Shown: positions 23,244 to 30,927, counted from the stretch's first letter. The stretch: DNA of 42,844 nt from Phycisphaerales bacterium (GCA_003162245.1 PMMM01000122.1:1-42844), one strand, 5' to 3'. Numbers and translations: made by a program. The notes: generated from the letters alone by a model not told the origin.

Positions 23244-25178
23244 ATGTCGGAGGCACCCGCACTCGTCGTCGGAACCGCCGGGCACATCGACCACGGCAAG
23301 AGCCGGCTGGTGTATCGGCTGACCGGGACGGACCCGGATCGGCTGCCGGAGGAGAAGGCCCGGGGGATGACGATCGATCTGGGCTTCGCCCACGCCGCGA
23401 TCGACGGCTGCGACGTCTGGTTTGTCGACGTGCCCGGACATGAGCGGTTCATTCGCAACATGCTCGCCGGGGCGACGGGGATCGACGTGGCGCTGCTGGT
23501 CGTGGCGGCGGACGACTCGGTGATGCCGCAGACGCGGGAGCACGCGGAGGTGCTCAGCCTGTTGGGCGTCGAGCGCTGCGCGGTCGTGCTCACGAAGATG
23601 GACCTGGTCGATGACGAGTGGGCCGACCAGGTCGAGGAGGAAGTGCGGCTGCTTTTTGGCGGCCTGGGGCTGGAGACGCTCGCGTTCGTGCGGACGTCCG
23701 CGGAGACGGGCCGTGGGTTGGACGAGCTAAAGAGCCTGTTGGCGCGGCTGGCGCGGGAGCAGACGCAGCGGCGCGACGCGCGGCCGTGGTTCCGAATGCC
23801 GATTGACCGCGCGTTCGTGGTCGCGGGGCGCGGGACGGTCGTGACCGGGTCGGTGACGCACGGGGCGGTGGCGTGCGAGGAGACGCTGGAGCTGTGGCCC
23901 GGCGGGCAGCGGGTCCGGGTGCGCGATTTGCAGTCGCATCACAGCGCACGCGAGGCGGCTGCGGGGCGGATGCGTCTGGCGATCAACTTGGCCGGCGTGG
24001 GGCAGGAGGAAGTGCACCGGGGCTGCACGCTGGCCACGCCGGGATACCTGGAGCCGGCCCGCTACCTGGACGTGTGGGTCGCGCGGCTGCGGATGCCGGG
24101 GAAAATGCGGCGACAGGAGTTGCGCCTGCGGCTGCATGTCGCGACGAGCGAGGTGCTGGTGGGGCTGAGATTGCTCGAGAAGCCGGCGGCCGACGTGGTG
24201 CAGGGGCAATTCGCGCAGCTTCGCGCCGCCGAGCCGATTGTGGCGAGTTGGGGCGAGCGATTTATCCTGCGCGACGAGAGCGGCAGCCGCACGCTGGGCG
24301 GCGGGCGCGTGTTGCGACCGGTGGGGCGGCTGTGGACGGCGAGACACCCGGCGCACGTCGAAGGCCTGCGCGTGCTGCTGGAGGGCTCGCCGCAGACCCG
24401 CCTGGAGGAGGCGATTCGGGCGGCGCACTGGCAGCCGGTAGATGAAAAGCGGCTGGCGGTGTTGGCGGGGCTCGACGATGAGAAGGCGGCGGCGGACGGG
24501 TGCCGGCGGTTGATGGGCGCGGGCAAGATCCGCGTGCTGGAGGCGGCATCAGTGCGGTTGTACATCCATAATTCACACTTGCAGGCGCTGGCGGACGACC
24601 TGACGCGGCGGCTCAAGCAATACATGGTGGACAATCCGCGGCAACCAGGCGTGCCGCGGTCGCAGTGGCCGGGGTGGATGCCGGGGGCGTGTCCGGCGCG
24701 GCTGCGGCCGGCACTCGCGGAGTGGTATTTGCAGAGCGGACGAACCACGCTGGTCCACGATCATGTCGCCCCGGCGGGGGAGAAAGCGGCGATGTCGGCC
24801 GACGACCAGGGCTTGCTGGAGCGGGTTCTTGCGGAGTTCGACGCGGGGGCGTTTCAGCCGCCGGGGTTGGAAGCGCTCAAGTGCCGCACGCCGCGGAATC
24901 AGAAGCGCGTCCGCGAGTTGGTGGATTTGGCAGTCGTGCGCGGGGAGCTAGTGCGGGTCGCAGACGGGCTGTGGCTGCATCGGCGGCGTTGGGACGAACT
25001 GACGCAGCGTGTTGCGGCGGCGATCCGCGCGCGCGGGCAGCTTGCGGTCGCGGACATCCGCACGCTGCTGGATTCATCCCGCAAGTTCGTCGTGCCGATC
25101 GTGGAGCGGCTGGACGCGCAGGAGATTACCCGGCGGACGGGTGATTTCCGCACCCTGGGCCCCAAAGCGCCGGCGTAG
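23244..25178 (+). CDS. selB: Selenocysteine-specific elongation factor SelB
   Basis: A 644-residue translation factor that carries selenocysteyl-tRNA to UGA codons marked by a SECIS hairpin. The GTPase motifs are intact: G1 GTAGHIDHGKS (residues 10-20), the DRLPEEKARGMTIDLGFA switch region, G3 DVPGHERFI and G4 TKMD. Beta-barrel domains II and III follow (FRMPIDRAFVVAGRGTVVTGSV), and winged-helix repeats fill the C-terminal half, where SECIS binding occurs. The ATG at 23244 is confirmed by the family N-terminus. The transcript is probably leaderless. No selA, selC, selD or candidate selenoprotein is in the window. Confidence 0.96.
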   Translation: MSEAPALVVGTAGHIDHGKSRLVYRLTGTDPDRLPEEKARGMTIDLGFAHAAIDGCDVWFVDVPGHERFIRNMLAGATGIDVALLVVAADDSVMPQTREHAEVLSLLGVERCAVVLTKMDLVDDEWADQVEEEVRLLFGGLGLETLAFVRTSAETGRGLDELKSLLARLAREQTQRRDARPWFRMPIDRAFVVAGRGTVVTGSVTHGAVACEETLELWPGGQRVRVRDLQSHHSAREAAAGRMRLAINLAGVGQEEVHRGCTLATPGYLEPARYLDVWVARLRMPGKMRRQELRLRLHVATSEVLVGLRLLEKPAADVVQGQFAQLRAAEPIVASWGERFILRDESGSRTLGGGRVLRPVGRLWTARHPAHVEGLRVLLEGSPQTRLEEAIRAAHWQPVDEKRLAVLAGLDDEKAAADGCRRLMGAGKIRVLEAASVRLYIHNSHLQALADDLTRRLKQYMVDNPRQPGVPRSQWPGWMPGACPARLRPALAEWYLQSGRTTLVHDHVAPAGEKAAMSADDQGLLERVLAEFDAGAFQPPGLEALKCRTPRNQKRVRELVDLAVVRGELVRVADGLWLHRRRWDELTQRVAAAIRARGQLAVADIRTLLDSSRKFVVPIVERLDAQEITRRTGDFRTLGPKAPA

Positions 25179-25209
25179 CCGCACGCGAAGGCCGCAGACT
25201 GGCCGCGCC

Positions 25210-26538
25210 CTACTTCACTGGTTCGGGCGTTCCGCGAAGATCGCTTTCTTCGGTGCTCTTGGGCAGCCCGGGCGGGACTTTCTGCCACTCGTAGCCGGCG
25301 CGGGCGGATTCGTACCCAAGCTCGAACAGCCGCTTCATCTCGCACGGGTCGAAGTACTCCTTCGACGCCGGCACGAAGTCGTCCGGGATGTACGCGAGGT
25401 TGAAGTCGATCCCGTCGTGCTTCGCGATCGTGTAGATGTAGTAGAGGTCGCCGACGACCTGCGCCCCGATCAGGCCGTTGATCGTACGTTCGGCGATCGG
25501 CAGCAGCCGCGGCATGATCACCTGCCAGGCGACGGCGAGTTGACCGTTGCGGATCACGTAGAGGCGAATCGGGATGTGCTCCGTCACGCCCGCGTCGCGT
25601 CGCGCCGCATCCAGGTCGAGGGCCGAGCCGTAGAAGAAGACTTCCACCACGACGCCGCCGTCCACGTGCAACTCGTCGTACCGTTGGCCGTCCGCCTCGA
25701 CGTCGAAGCGGACGGGGGGAAACGCGATCGGGATCGACGCGGACGCGAGCATGACCTTGCGGAACAGCTCCAACGCCTCCGGCCGGCCGCTGGCCGCGAT
25801 CGCACCCATGTCCCAGATGACGAGCCGCCCGGCGTCGAGGTTGGTGGTCCCCATGAACAGCCGGCGGCCACGGCGGTGCTGTTCGGCGATGGCGGCGAGC
25901 ACCTGTCCATCGACCTGGCGCGCGATCAGGTTTGCCAGCGGCGTGCTGTCGGCCAGCGACTGAAAGTCGAACAGAATCTCCAGCAGCGACTTCTCCCGGT
26001 ACACGTCCTTGGTGGTGATCGCGGTGAACGCCTGCCGCAAGGTCGCGTCATACTGCGGACCGAGAAAGGCAAACGGCGCGATCATCGCACCGGTGCTGAT
26101 GCCGGTGACCAGCTTGAAGGTCGGACGCGTGCCGGCCGCGGACCAGCCGCAAAGAAAGCCCGCGCCGAACGCGCCGTTGGCGCCGCCGCCGGAGAGCGCC
26201 AGCACGTTCGCGGCGCCGGTCTCGTCGAGCGTGCCGCGCGGGCTGGCGGCACGCGCTTGTCGCACGGATTCGACGACGCTTTGCTGCAACGCGGGGCTGA
26301 ACCGGTCGGCAAAGTCGCGCACGTTGGACATTCCGATCGGCGTGGCCGCGGAAACGAACTCCTTGGGCACGGCGTGGCGCTGGGGTGCGGCACAGCCCGC
26401 GGTGCTGAGCACCAGAATCGACACCGTTGCCCACGCCAGGAATGCGGCGCGGCTCGCGCACAGCGTTCGGCGGCGGGCGCACGGAGGCGGGGCGCAGGCA
26501 GGCAGCGCGGAATGGTCGACAAACACCCTGGAGGTCAT
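25210..26538 (-). CDS. Patatin-like phospholipase, predicted lipoprotein
   Basis: A 442-residue protein of the patatin family of serine lipid acyl hydrolases. It has an N-terminal hydrophobic segment (about residues 31-48) ending in a lipobox with Cys49 (LSTAGC), then the oxyanion motif GGGANGAFGAG (117-127), the nucleophile elbow GISTG with Ser148, and the catalytic Asp293 in DGG. All dyad residues are present, so it should be active, probably anchored in the envelope. The ATG at 26538 has AGGAG upstream; an upstream ATG would add 24 residues ahead of the signal. The N-terminus before the hydrophobic core is long (about 30 residues) and Cys/Arg-rich. It converges on selB with a 31-bp gap. 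A damaged partial copy lies upstream at 26671-26861. Confidence 0.9.
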   Translation of the reverse strand: MTSRVFVDHSALPACAPPPCARRRTLCASRAAFLAWATVSILVLSTAGCAAPQRHAVPKEFVSAATPIGMSNVRDFADRFSPALQQSVVESVRQARAASPRGTLDETGAANVLALSGGGANGAFGAGFLCGWSAAGTRPTFKLVTGISTGAMIAPFAFLGPQYDATLRQAFTAITTKDVYREKSLLEILFDFQSLADSTPLANLIARQVDGQVLAAIAEQHRRGRRLFMGTTNLDAGRLVIWDMGAIAASGRPEALELFRKVMLASASIPIAFPPVRFDVEADGQRYDELHVDGGVVVEVFFYGSALDLDAARRDAGVTEHIPIRLYVIRNGQLAVAWQVIMPRLLPIAERTINGLIGAQVVGDLYYIYTIAKHDGIDFNLAYIPDDFVPASKEYFDPCEMKRLFELGYESARAGYEWQKVPPGLPKSTEESDLRGTPEPVK

Positions 26539-26670
26539 GTCCGGTCTCCTCGCAGCACCGGAGCGGGGCACGCTCGGCCGCCACACGCCCCGGTATATGA
26601 GGGACTTCATGCGAAGGGCAGGTTACAGACCGGACGGCCCGGCCGCCACTCCGGCCAGTCGACCGCCGCA

Positions 26671-26861
26671 TCGCGATCGTGTAGATGATGTGGTACAGGA
26701 CGCCACCGACCTGCGCCCCGGCCGGACCGTTGAGCGTACGTTCGGCGATCGGCAGCAGCCGCGGTGTGATCACCTGCCAGGCCACGGCGAGTTGACCATC
26801 GCGGATCACGTAGAGGTGAATCGGAATCTGCTCGGTCACGCCCGCAGTGCGTCGCGCCGCA
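26671..26861 (-). pseudogene. Fragment of a patatin-like gene
   Basis: About 190 bp matching 25421-25610 inside the intact patatin gene at roughly 85% by eye. The encoded stretch (IPI-x-LYVIR, GQLAVAWQVI, PRLLPIAERT blocks) is about 80% identical, with one inserted codon. It lacks the signal, the GxSxG and DGG regions and the last 70 codons, so it cannot be an enzyme. It is the same orientation as the intact gene, upstream of it. Confidence 0.8.
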
Positions 26862-27036
26862 CCAGGCGGACCGGCACGGGGTTGCGCTCGGCGTAGGCCA
26901 GCGCGGCCCGCGTGGGGCGTTGGGCTGTGCTGCTCCAGCCATTCTCCGGCTGAATCACGCCGTCCATGCCGACCAGTTCTCCGAGGTCAGCCAGAGCCGT
27001 GCTTGTATCAGTCGGAGGCCCGCCAAGGCTCACCAC
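26836..27036 (-). CDS. Short hypothetical ORF after tetR
   Basis: A 66-codon frame with a GTG start 7 bp after the TetR gene stops. It contains GELVGMDGVIQPENGW and ends RRDALRA inside the start of the patatin fragment. I do not recognise it. No ribosome site is clear. It may be the remnant of a longer gene cut by the rearrangement that left the patatin fragment. Confidence 0.2.
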   Translation of the reverse strand: MVSLGGPPTDTSTALADLGELVGMDGVIQPENGWSSTAQRPTRAALAYAERNPVPVRLVRRDALRA

Positions 27037-27043
27037 GGCATGG

Positions 27044-27667
27044 CTAGTTCCCCTTTAGGTGGATTCTCTCGAAGAAAATCGTCTTGGACAAATCTGCCAT
27101 CGTTTCGGCAGGGAGGTCGTCTGGCCGCTCAATCAGTTCGAACACAAACGCGTTGCTCAGTCCCTCCAGTCCGAGCACGAGCATTTTGGGGTCGATATTG
27201 GCGATCAGTTTCTTGCGTATGCCGCTGCGGAAGACGGCCTCCAGCATGCTGAGCACCTTTTCGTAGATTGCGCGGGCTTCCTGATCGAGCCCCGCCGTCG
27301 GCAGAAACCCGGCTCCGGTGGTCTGCGCGAAGTAGAGCCGGGCCGTCGGGATGTTCTGCGCGAACAGGGTCGCCTTGGTCTCGATGTAGCGTGCGAGCCT
27401 TTCAAGCTCGCTGCCAGGCGTCGTCAGCACCGCGGTCAGGGCCTGCGTGAACCGCTCTACGGCGTCGAGGATCAGGGCGCGGTACAGCGCGTTCTTGTCC
27501 TCGAACAACTTGTAGAGCGTGCCGACCGCGAACTCGGCCTGCTCGGCGATGTCCGCCATGGCGGTCTTCTCGAATCCCTTGCGGGAAAATAGGTCGAGCG
27601 CGACCGCCAAGATCTCTCGCCGGTGCTGCTGACGTTCCCGTTCTCTGCGCGTGGGTTGTGCCGCCAT
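27044..27667 (-). CDS. TetR/AcrR-family transcriptional regulator (first copy)
   Basis: A 207-residue one-component repressor. The N-terminal helix-turn-helix is clear: ILAVALDLFSRKGFEKTAMADIAEQAEFAVGTLYKLFEDKNALY (about residues 18-61). The C-terminal ligand domain is helical and not informative. The ATG at 27667 (MAAQPTRRERER) has GAGGTG 5 nt upstream. It is divergent from the acyltransferase gene, and a short palindrome lies between the -35 and -10 of that gene's promoter, the expected place for its operator. The ligand could be a lipid, given the neighbours; this is inference. Confidence 0.9.
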   Translation of the reverse strand: MAAQPTRRERERQQHRREILAVALDLFSRKGFEKTAMADIAEQAEFAVGTLYKLFEDKNALYRALILDAVERFTQALTAVLTTPGSELERLARYIETKATLFAQNIPTARLYFAQTTGAGFLPTAGLDQEARAIYEKVLSMLEAVFRSGIRKKLIANIDPKMLVLGLEGLSNAFVFELIERPDDLPAETMADLSKTIFFERIHLKGN

Positions 27668-27713
27668 CGTGCACCTCAGGAATCCGGCGCGGCCCATGCG
27701 GGCCGCCAGCCGT

Positions 27714-27742
27714 TTGACAAAGTGAACGGCTCTTCATAGATT
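27714..27742 (+). promoter_or_regulatory. Acyltransferase promoter with operator-like palindrome
   Basis: TTGACA (27714-27719), 17-bp spacer, TAGATT (27737-27742). Within the spacer, 27723-27736 reads TGAACGGCTCTTCA, an imperfect palindrome. The same core, TGAACGG-x3-TTC, recurs at 29851-29864 by a second promoter. Likely bound by the divergent TetR protein. Confidence 0.6.
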
Positions 27743-27865
27743 ATGTTCGTCGTTCGCGCCCGTCAACCGGTTGGTGCGGGTAGGTCCTGGCAGGCGGGGC
27801 GCGGGTGTCCACCGCAGAGCGAACCGGACGGCGTGTTGGGAACCACGGGGCCGACGCGTGAGAGC

Positions 27866-28849
27866 ATGAGCCCTTTGCAGCGCGACCAACGCGCAGGCAG
27901 CGCAGTCGCTCGCACGCTGGTCCGCCTCAGCAATGCCTATCGCCGAGTGCTCGCGCTCTTCCTGGGTGTGATCGGCCCAAGAGCCGCATACTCGATCCTG
28001 GCGATTCTGGCACGTTGGATGTACCGGCTCTATGATCCTCTGCGTCTCCGCAGCGAAGCGCAATGCCGGGCGGCGCTCAGCAACAGGTATCCACCGGATG
28101 AAATCCCCCGCGTCGCCGAGCAGGCCTTCGTTCATCGCGCGTGGAACCTCGCCGACCTGATGCTGGCCGACCGGCTTATCCATCCTGGCACGTACGACCG
28201 CTACGGCGGCCGCATCCCCGAGCCGTATCGAGGCCTGATTCTGGATGCCCAGCGCCGCCGGCAGCCCGTCATTCTGGTCACCGGATACTACGGACCCTTC
28301 GACCTGCTGCCGCTGTTCCTGGGCTTCAACGGCATCCGGGCTGCTGCGGTCTACCGCCCGCACGCGAACCCGGACTTTGACGCCTACCGGCGAGCCATCC
28401 GTGCGCGCAGCGGCTGCGAGATGATCCCCGACACGCAAGCCGTCAGTCGCCTGCCCCAGATACTGGAAAAAGGCGGCACGGTAGCCATCCTGAGCGACCA
28501 CCATGCCGCCCGGCGAGGGATTGCGCTAACCTTCCTGGGCCTCGAAACGGCTGCCTCGCGCTCCGTGGGGCTACTGGCCTGGCATTACGAGGCCGTGGTT
28601 GTCGTGGCGGGCATCCGCCGTCGGAACGACGCGTTCCACTTCGAGATCGTCGTCTCCGACCTCTTTGAGCCGAGTGCGTGGCGCGGCGAAGACGATCCGA
28701 TCCTGTACATCACCCAGCGGTACGTACGCGCGCTGGAGAACATCGTCCTCCACGACCCGACGCAATACCTCTGGGCCCACGCCCGCTGGGGCCCGGACCT
28801 CGCCCGCCGGCTGACAGGCGAGGTCCAGCCCGCGGACGCCGAACGCTAG
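27866..28849 (+). CDS. LpxL/HtrB-like lipid acyltransferase with altered active site
   Basis: A 327-residue member of the lysophospholipid/lipid A acyltransferase family, which adds acyl chains to lipid A-type lipids at the inner membrane. The plan matches: an N-terminal hydrophobic segment (about 28-50), the substrate block ILVTGYYGPFDLL (136-148), a GGTVAILSDHHAARRGI block and SVGLLAWHYEAVVVVAGIRR. The normal catalytic motif is H-x4-D/E (as in GHFGNWE), but here residue 141 is Tyr, with the acid (Asp146) kept. The ATG at 27866 is chosen; the open frame reaches back to 27743, but that ATG touches the -10 box. The stop lies in a repeat element. Confidence 0.82.
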   Translation: MSPLQRDQRAGSAVARTLVRLSNAYRRVLALFLGVIGPRAAYSILAILARWMYRLYDPLRLRSEAQCRAALSNRYPPDEIPRVAEQAFVHRAWNLADLMLADRLIHPGTYDRYGGRIPEPYRGLILDAQRRRQPVILVTGYYGPFDLLPLFLGFNGIRAAAVYRPHANPDFDAYRRAIRARSGCEMIPDTQAVSRLPQILEKGGTVAILSDHHAARRGIALTFLGLETAASRSVGLLAWHYEAVVVVAGIRRRNDAFHFEIVVSDLFEPSAWRGEDDPILYITQRYVRALENIVLHDPTQYLWAHARWGPDLARRLTGEVQPADAER

Positions 28850-28865
28850 AGCGTCTTCACGTTTC
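28844..28865 (+). repeat. Stop-codon-spanning 3' element, copy 2
   Basis: CGCTAGAGC, GTC, TTCAC, GTTTC. The TAG at 28847-28849 ends the acyltransferase gene. It is similar to the element at 1-23 on the other strand, which likewise supplies a stop codon. Confidence 0.45.
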
Positions 28866-28948
28866 ATTTGTTGCATAACCGCAGTGTCGGAAGAAGCCGG
28901 CGGCGATGGTTGGCGCCGTGCTGGCCGCCTTTGCGTTGGAGCGGCGGA

Positions 28949-29269
28949 TCACGTTTCGCGGCCGACCCGCTTCCGCATTGCCACGCAGTCCGGCGCGCCG
29001 GGCACCAGCTCGCGGCATAGTGCCGGACGCTGCGCGTAAATCATGCACGCCCAGTGGTTGTCCGACCCCGCCAGGGCCACGCACCGCTCCGTGTCCATGT
29101 GCTTCTTCATGAGCCGCACCACCAAGCCCGGCGCGCAATCGTCCAGCGTCGTGAGGGCCAGTAGTTGCGGCGTGCGCTCAAAGTGCGCTGCCTCGGCGTC
29201 GTTCAGGAACACGTCCAGGCCGAAGCAACATGCGCCACAGGTTTGACAGTCGTACTTCAGCGGTCTCAC
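28949..29269 (-). CDS. YkgJ-type Cys-cluster protein
   Basis: A 106-residue protein of the YkgJ (UPF0153) group, thought to bind zinc or iron. The N-terminal motif YDCQTCGACC and the later CV/CM/CR positions (ERCVALAG, HWACMIYAQRPALCREL, PGAPDCVAMRKR) give the family Cys pattern. The start is a GTG at 29269, since the family begins a few residues before the first Cys. It is on the minus strand between the acyltransferase gene and its duplicated tail, and the breakpoint of that copy is only about 8 bp from this start. Confidence 0.8.
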   Translation of the reverse strand: MRPLKYDCQTCGACCFGLDVFLNDAEAAHFERTPQLLALTTLDDCAPGLVVRLMKKHMDTERCVALAGSDNHWACMIYAQRPALCRELVPGAPDCVAMRKRVGRET

Positions 29270-29277
29270 TCACGAAA

Positions 29278-29534
29278 CCGTGGTTGTCGTGGCGGACATC
29301 CGCCGTCGGAGCGACGCGTTTCACTTCGAGATCGTCGTATCCGACCTCTTTGAGCAGAGTGCGTGGCGCGGCGAAGACGATCCGATCCTGTACGTCACCA
29401 AGCGGTACGTACGCGCGCCGGAAAACGCCGTTATCTACGACCCCACGCACTACCTCCGGGCCCACGCCCGCCGGGACCCGGACCTCGCCTGCCGGCTGAC
29501 AGGCGAGGCCCAGCCCGCGGACGCCGAACGTTAG
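29278..29534 (+). pseudogene. Duplicated 3' end of the acyltransferase gene
   Basis: It corresponds to 28592-28849 of the intact gene, about 90% identical in DNA by hand. The frame is kept to a TAG stop. In the protein about 69 of 84 residues match, including LTGE-x-QPADAER at the end. It lacks the catalytic region. Several substitutions are drastic (two Trp to Arg, Leu to Pro), as expected for a decaying copy. Its 3' end overlaps the stop of a small minus-strand gene. Confidence 0.88.
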
Positions 29535-29689
29535 CTGTTGCCCACTGCGTCCATGATGGCGGTCCACAGTGAAGACGCGCTGTCGAAGATACTGCTGGCA
29601 TCATCGGCCATGGCCTTCTCGGCCAGGGGGACTCCCATCAGAAACGCAACTAGGCCGGCCGCGTACCAGCGCAAGCTCTTGAACCTCAT
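29531..29689 (-). CDS. Small secreted or membrane-anchored peptide, 52 residues
   Basis: An unannotated-size gene with a very good ribosome site: AAAGGAG 6 nt before the ATG at 29689. The protein starts MRFKSLRWYAAGLVAFLMG, a basic end plus hydrophobic core, followed by a likely processing region (PLAEKAMADD) and a short Ser/Asp-containing tail (SSIFDSASSLWTAIMDAV). It could be a signal peptide with a 25-residue amphipathic mature peptide. No family is recognised. Its stop overlaps the end of the acyltransferase fragment on the other strand. Confidence 0.5.
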   Translation of the reverse strand: MRFKSLRWYAAGLVAFLMGVPLAEKAMADDASSIFDSASSLWTAIMDAVGNS

Positions 29690-30057
29690 CTGCGACTCCT
29701 TTCAATGCTGACTCAGTTTTGTCCTCTATTGTCCATCTCCCAGGTCGTGCTGGGAGCAAACACGCCAACTCGATGGCCGCGTCGTCCGTCCGCGGCTCTC
29801 GCGGCATGCCGTTCGCGCCGCCTTGACAGACGAACGTCAAGTCCGTAATGTGAACGGTGGTTCGGGTATTGTCAATGGCATTCGCGGGTTCTTTTTTGTG
29901 CCTCTGCTGGCCCTCCAACGGTGCGGCCGAGGGCTAAGCGGAGCGCGATCATGATAACCGGGAGCAGGGCCAAGCGTCAGGCAGCTCATGATCCAGGTGC
30001 AACGCTGAGGACGGCGGCCCGACCGAAACTTCCTGATGCCCGATCCGGAGCGTCCGT
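29690..30057. other. Intergenic region between small peptide gene and hydrolase
   Basis: 368 bp without a convincing gene. It is less GC-rich than its surroundings and contains the promoter and operator-like sites at 29822-29864, plus a T-run (TTCTTTTTTGTG) near 29890 that may be the tail of a weak terminator. Nothing else was seen. Confidence 0.5.
29822..29864 (+). promoter_or_regulatory. Promoter with two operator-like palindromes upstream of hydrolase
   Basis: TTGACA (29823-29828), 17-bp spacer, TAATGT (29846-29851). Palindrome 1, CTTGAC-x8-GTCAAG (29822-29841), covers the -35. Palindrome 2, TGAACGGTGGTTCG (29851-29864), overlaps the predicted start and shares TGAACGG-x3-TTC with the acyltransferase promoter. 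It suggests co-regulation with the acyltransferase by the TetR protein at 27044-27667. The leader to the hydrolase ATG would be about 200 nt. Confidence 0.5.
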
Positions 30058-30927
30058 ATGACCAGTTTTCGTCCGGCTTGCCCGTGGGCCCTAGTAACGG
30101 TGCTGCTCGTGAACGGTTGCGCGGTCGAACCGATCGAGCCAGGTTGGTTCAGCCTGCCGGCCCAGAAGCCAATCCCGTTCTCGCCCTCGGTGGTCGGGCT
30201 GGCATACGAGCCAATCGAGTTCGACGGGCCGAGCGGGCACACCATCTACGGCTGGTTCATCCCGGCTGATGACGCGCCCGCGACCGTGCTGATCAACCAT
30301 GGGGCCCTGTTCAACCGCAGCGCGCTGTTTAGCTATTACCTGGCTCTGCATGACCTGGGTTACAACGTCATGGTCTACGACTATCAGGGGTTCGGCGAAA
30401 GCCCCGGCTTCGCCAGCCTCAGCACGCTCCTCCCGGATGCCGACGCAGCGCTGGACCACCTCAAAAGCCGATCCGAACCGGGCACCGACCGCATCATCCT
30501 GTTCGGCGTCTCGCTCGGCACGCTGTCCACGCTGGCGCAAGCGGCACGCGCGCCGGACGGCGTCGTCGGGATGATCCTCGACGGGTCTTTTGTGCCCGAG
30601 TCCCTTCCGCCGTGGTCGTTCGTGCTTGTCGGCGTGATTCCGCTGCCCGAAGTGATTGAGAGGGTAGCCGCAGAATGCGCGGAACTCGACCCTTACCGCT
30701 ATATCGGGCAGATCACGCTGCCCAAGCTCTTCATCCAGTCGCCGCAGGACGTTGTCACGCCGTTTTTCGGAGCTGACCGGTTGTACGAACTCGCCCCTGA
30801 GCCGAAGCAGCTCGTCGAGGTCTTTGGCGGCCACATTCTCCCGTCCATCCTCGACCCGCACTACGCCGAGTATCTGCAGAGATTTCTGGCGCAGGTGGCA
30901 AGCGAGCAGCCGTTAGATCCCGAATAG
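30058..30927 (+). CDS. Alpha/beta-hydrolase lipoprotein
   Basis: A 289-residue hydrolase of the BAAT/prolyl-oligopeptidase-like alpha/beta group. A short signal ends in a lipobox (LVNGC, Cys21), so it should be lipid-anchored. The catalytic triad is visible: Ser152 in GVSLG, Asp231 in SPQDVV and His259 in FGGHI; NHG (80-82) forms the oxyanion region. The ATG at 30058 fits the signal peptide. The substrate is unknown. Similar proteins act on acyl esters, and the patatin and acyltransferase neighbours point to lipids. Confidence 0.85.
   Translation: MTSFRPACPWALVTVLLVNGCAVEPIEPGWFSLPAQKPIPFSPSVVGLAYEPIEFDGPSGHTIYGWFIPADDAPATVLINHGALFNRSALFSYYLALHDLGYNVMVYDYQGFGESPGFASLSTLLPDADAALDHLKSRSEPGTDRIILFGVSLGTLSTLAQAARAPDGVVGMILDGSFVPESLPPWSFVLVGVIPLPEVIERVAAECAELDPYRYIGQITLPKLFIQSPQDVVTPFFGADRLYELAPEPKQLVEVFGGHILPSILDPHYAEYLQRFLAQVASEQPLDPE

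Noticed and set aside
23244-25178. Selenoprotein or SECIS element near selB
   Set aside because: No open frame interrupted by TGA with a following hairpin was found around selB; all neighbouring genes read through normally.
26048-26839. 263-codon minus-strand frame containing the patatin fragment
   Set aside because: Only the first 60 or so codons match patatin; the rest is an out-of-frame reading of the intact patatin gene's 5' part.
29601-29918. 105-codon minus-strand frame overlapping the small peptide gene
   Set aside because: It has no ribosome site, and the alternative frame has the strong AAAGGAG and a signal-like sequence.
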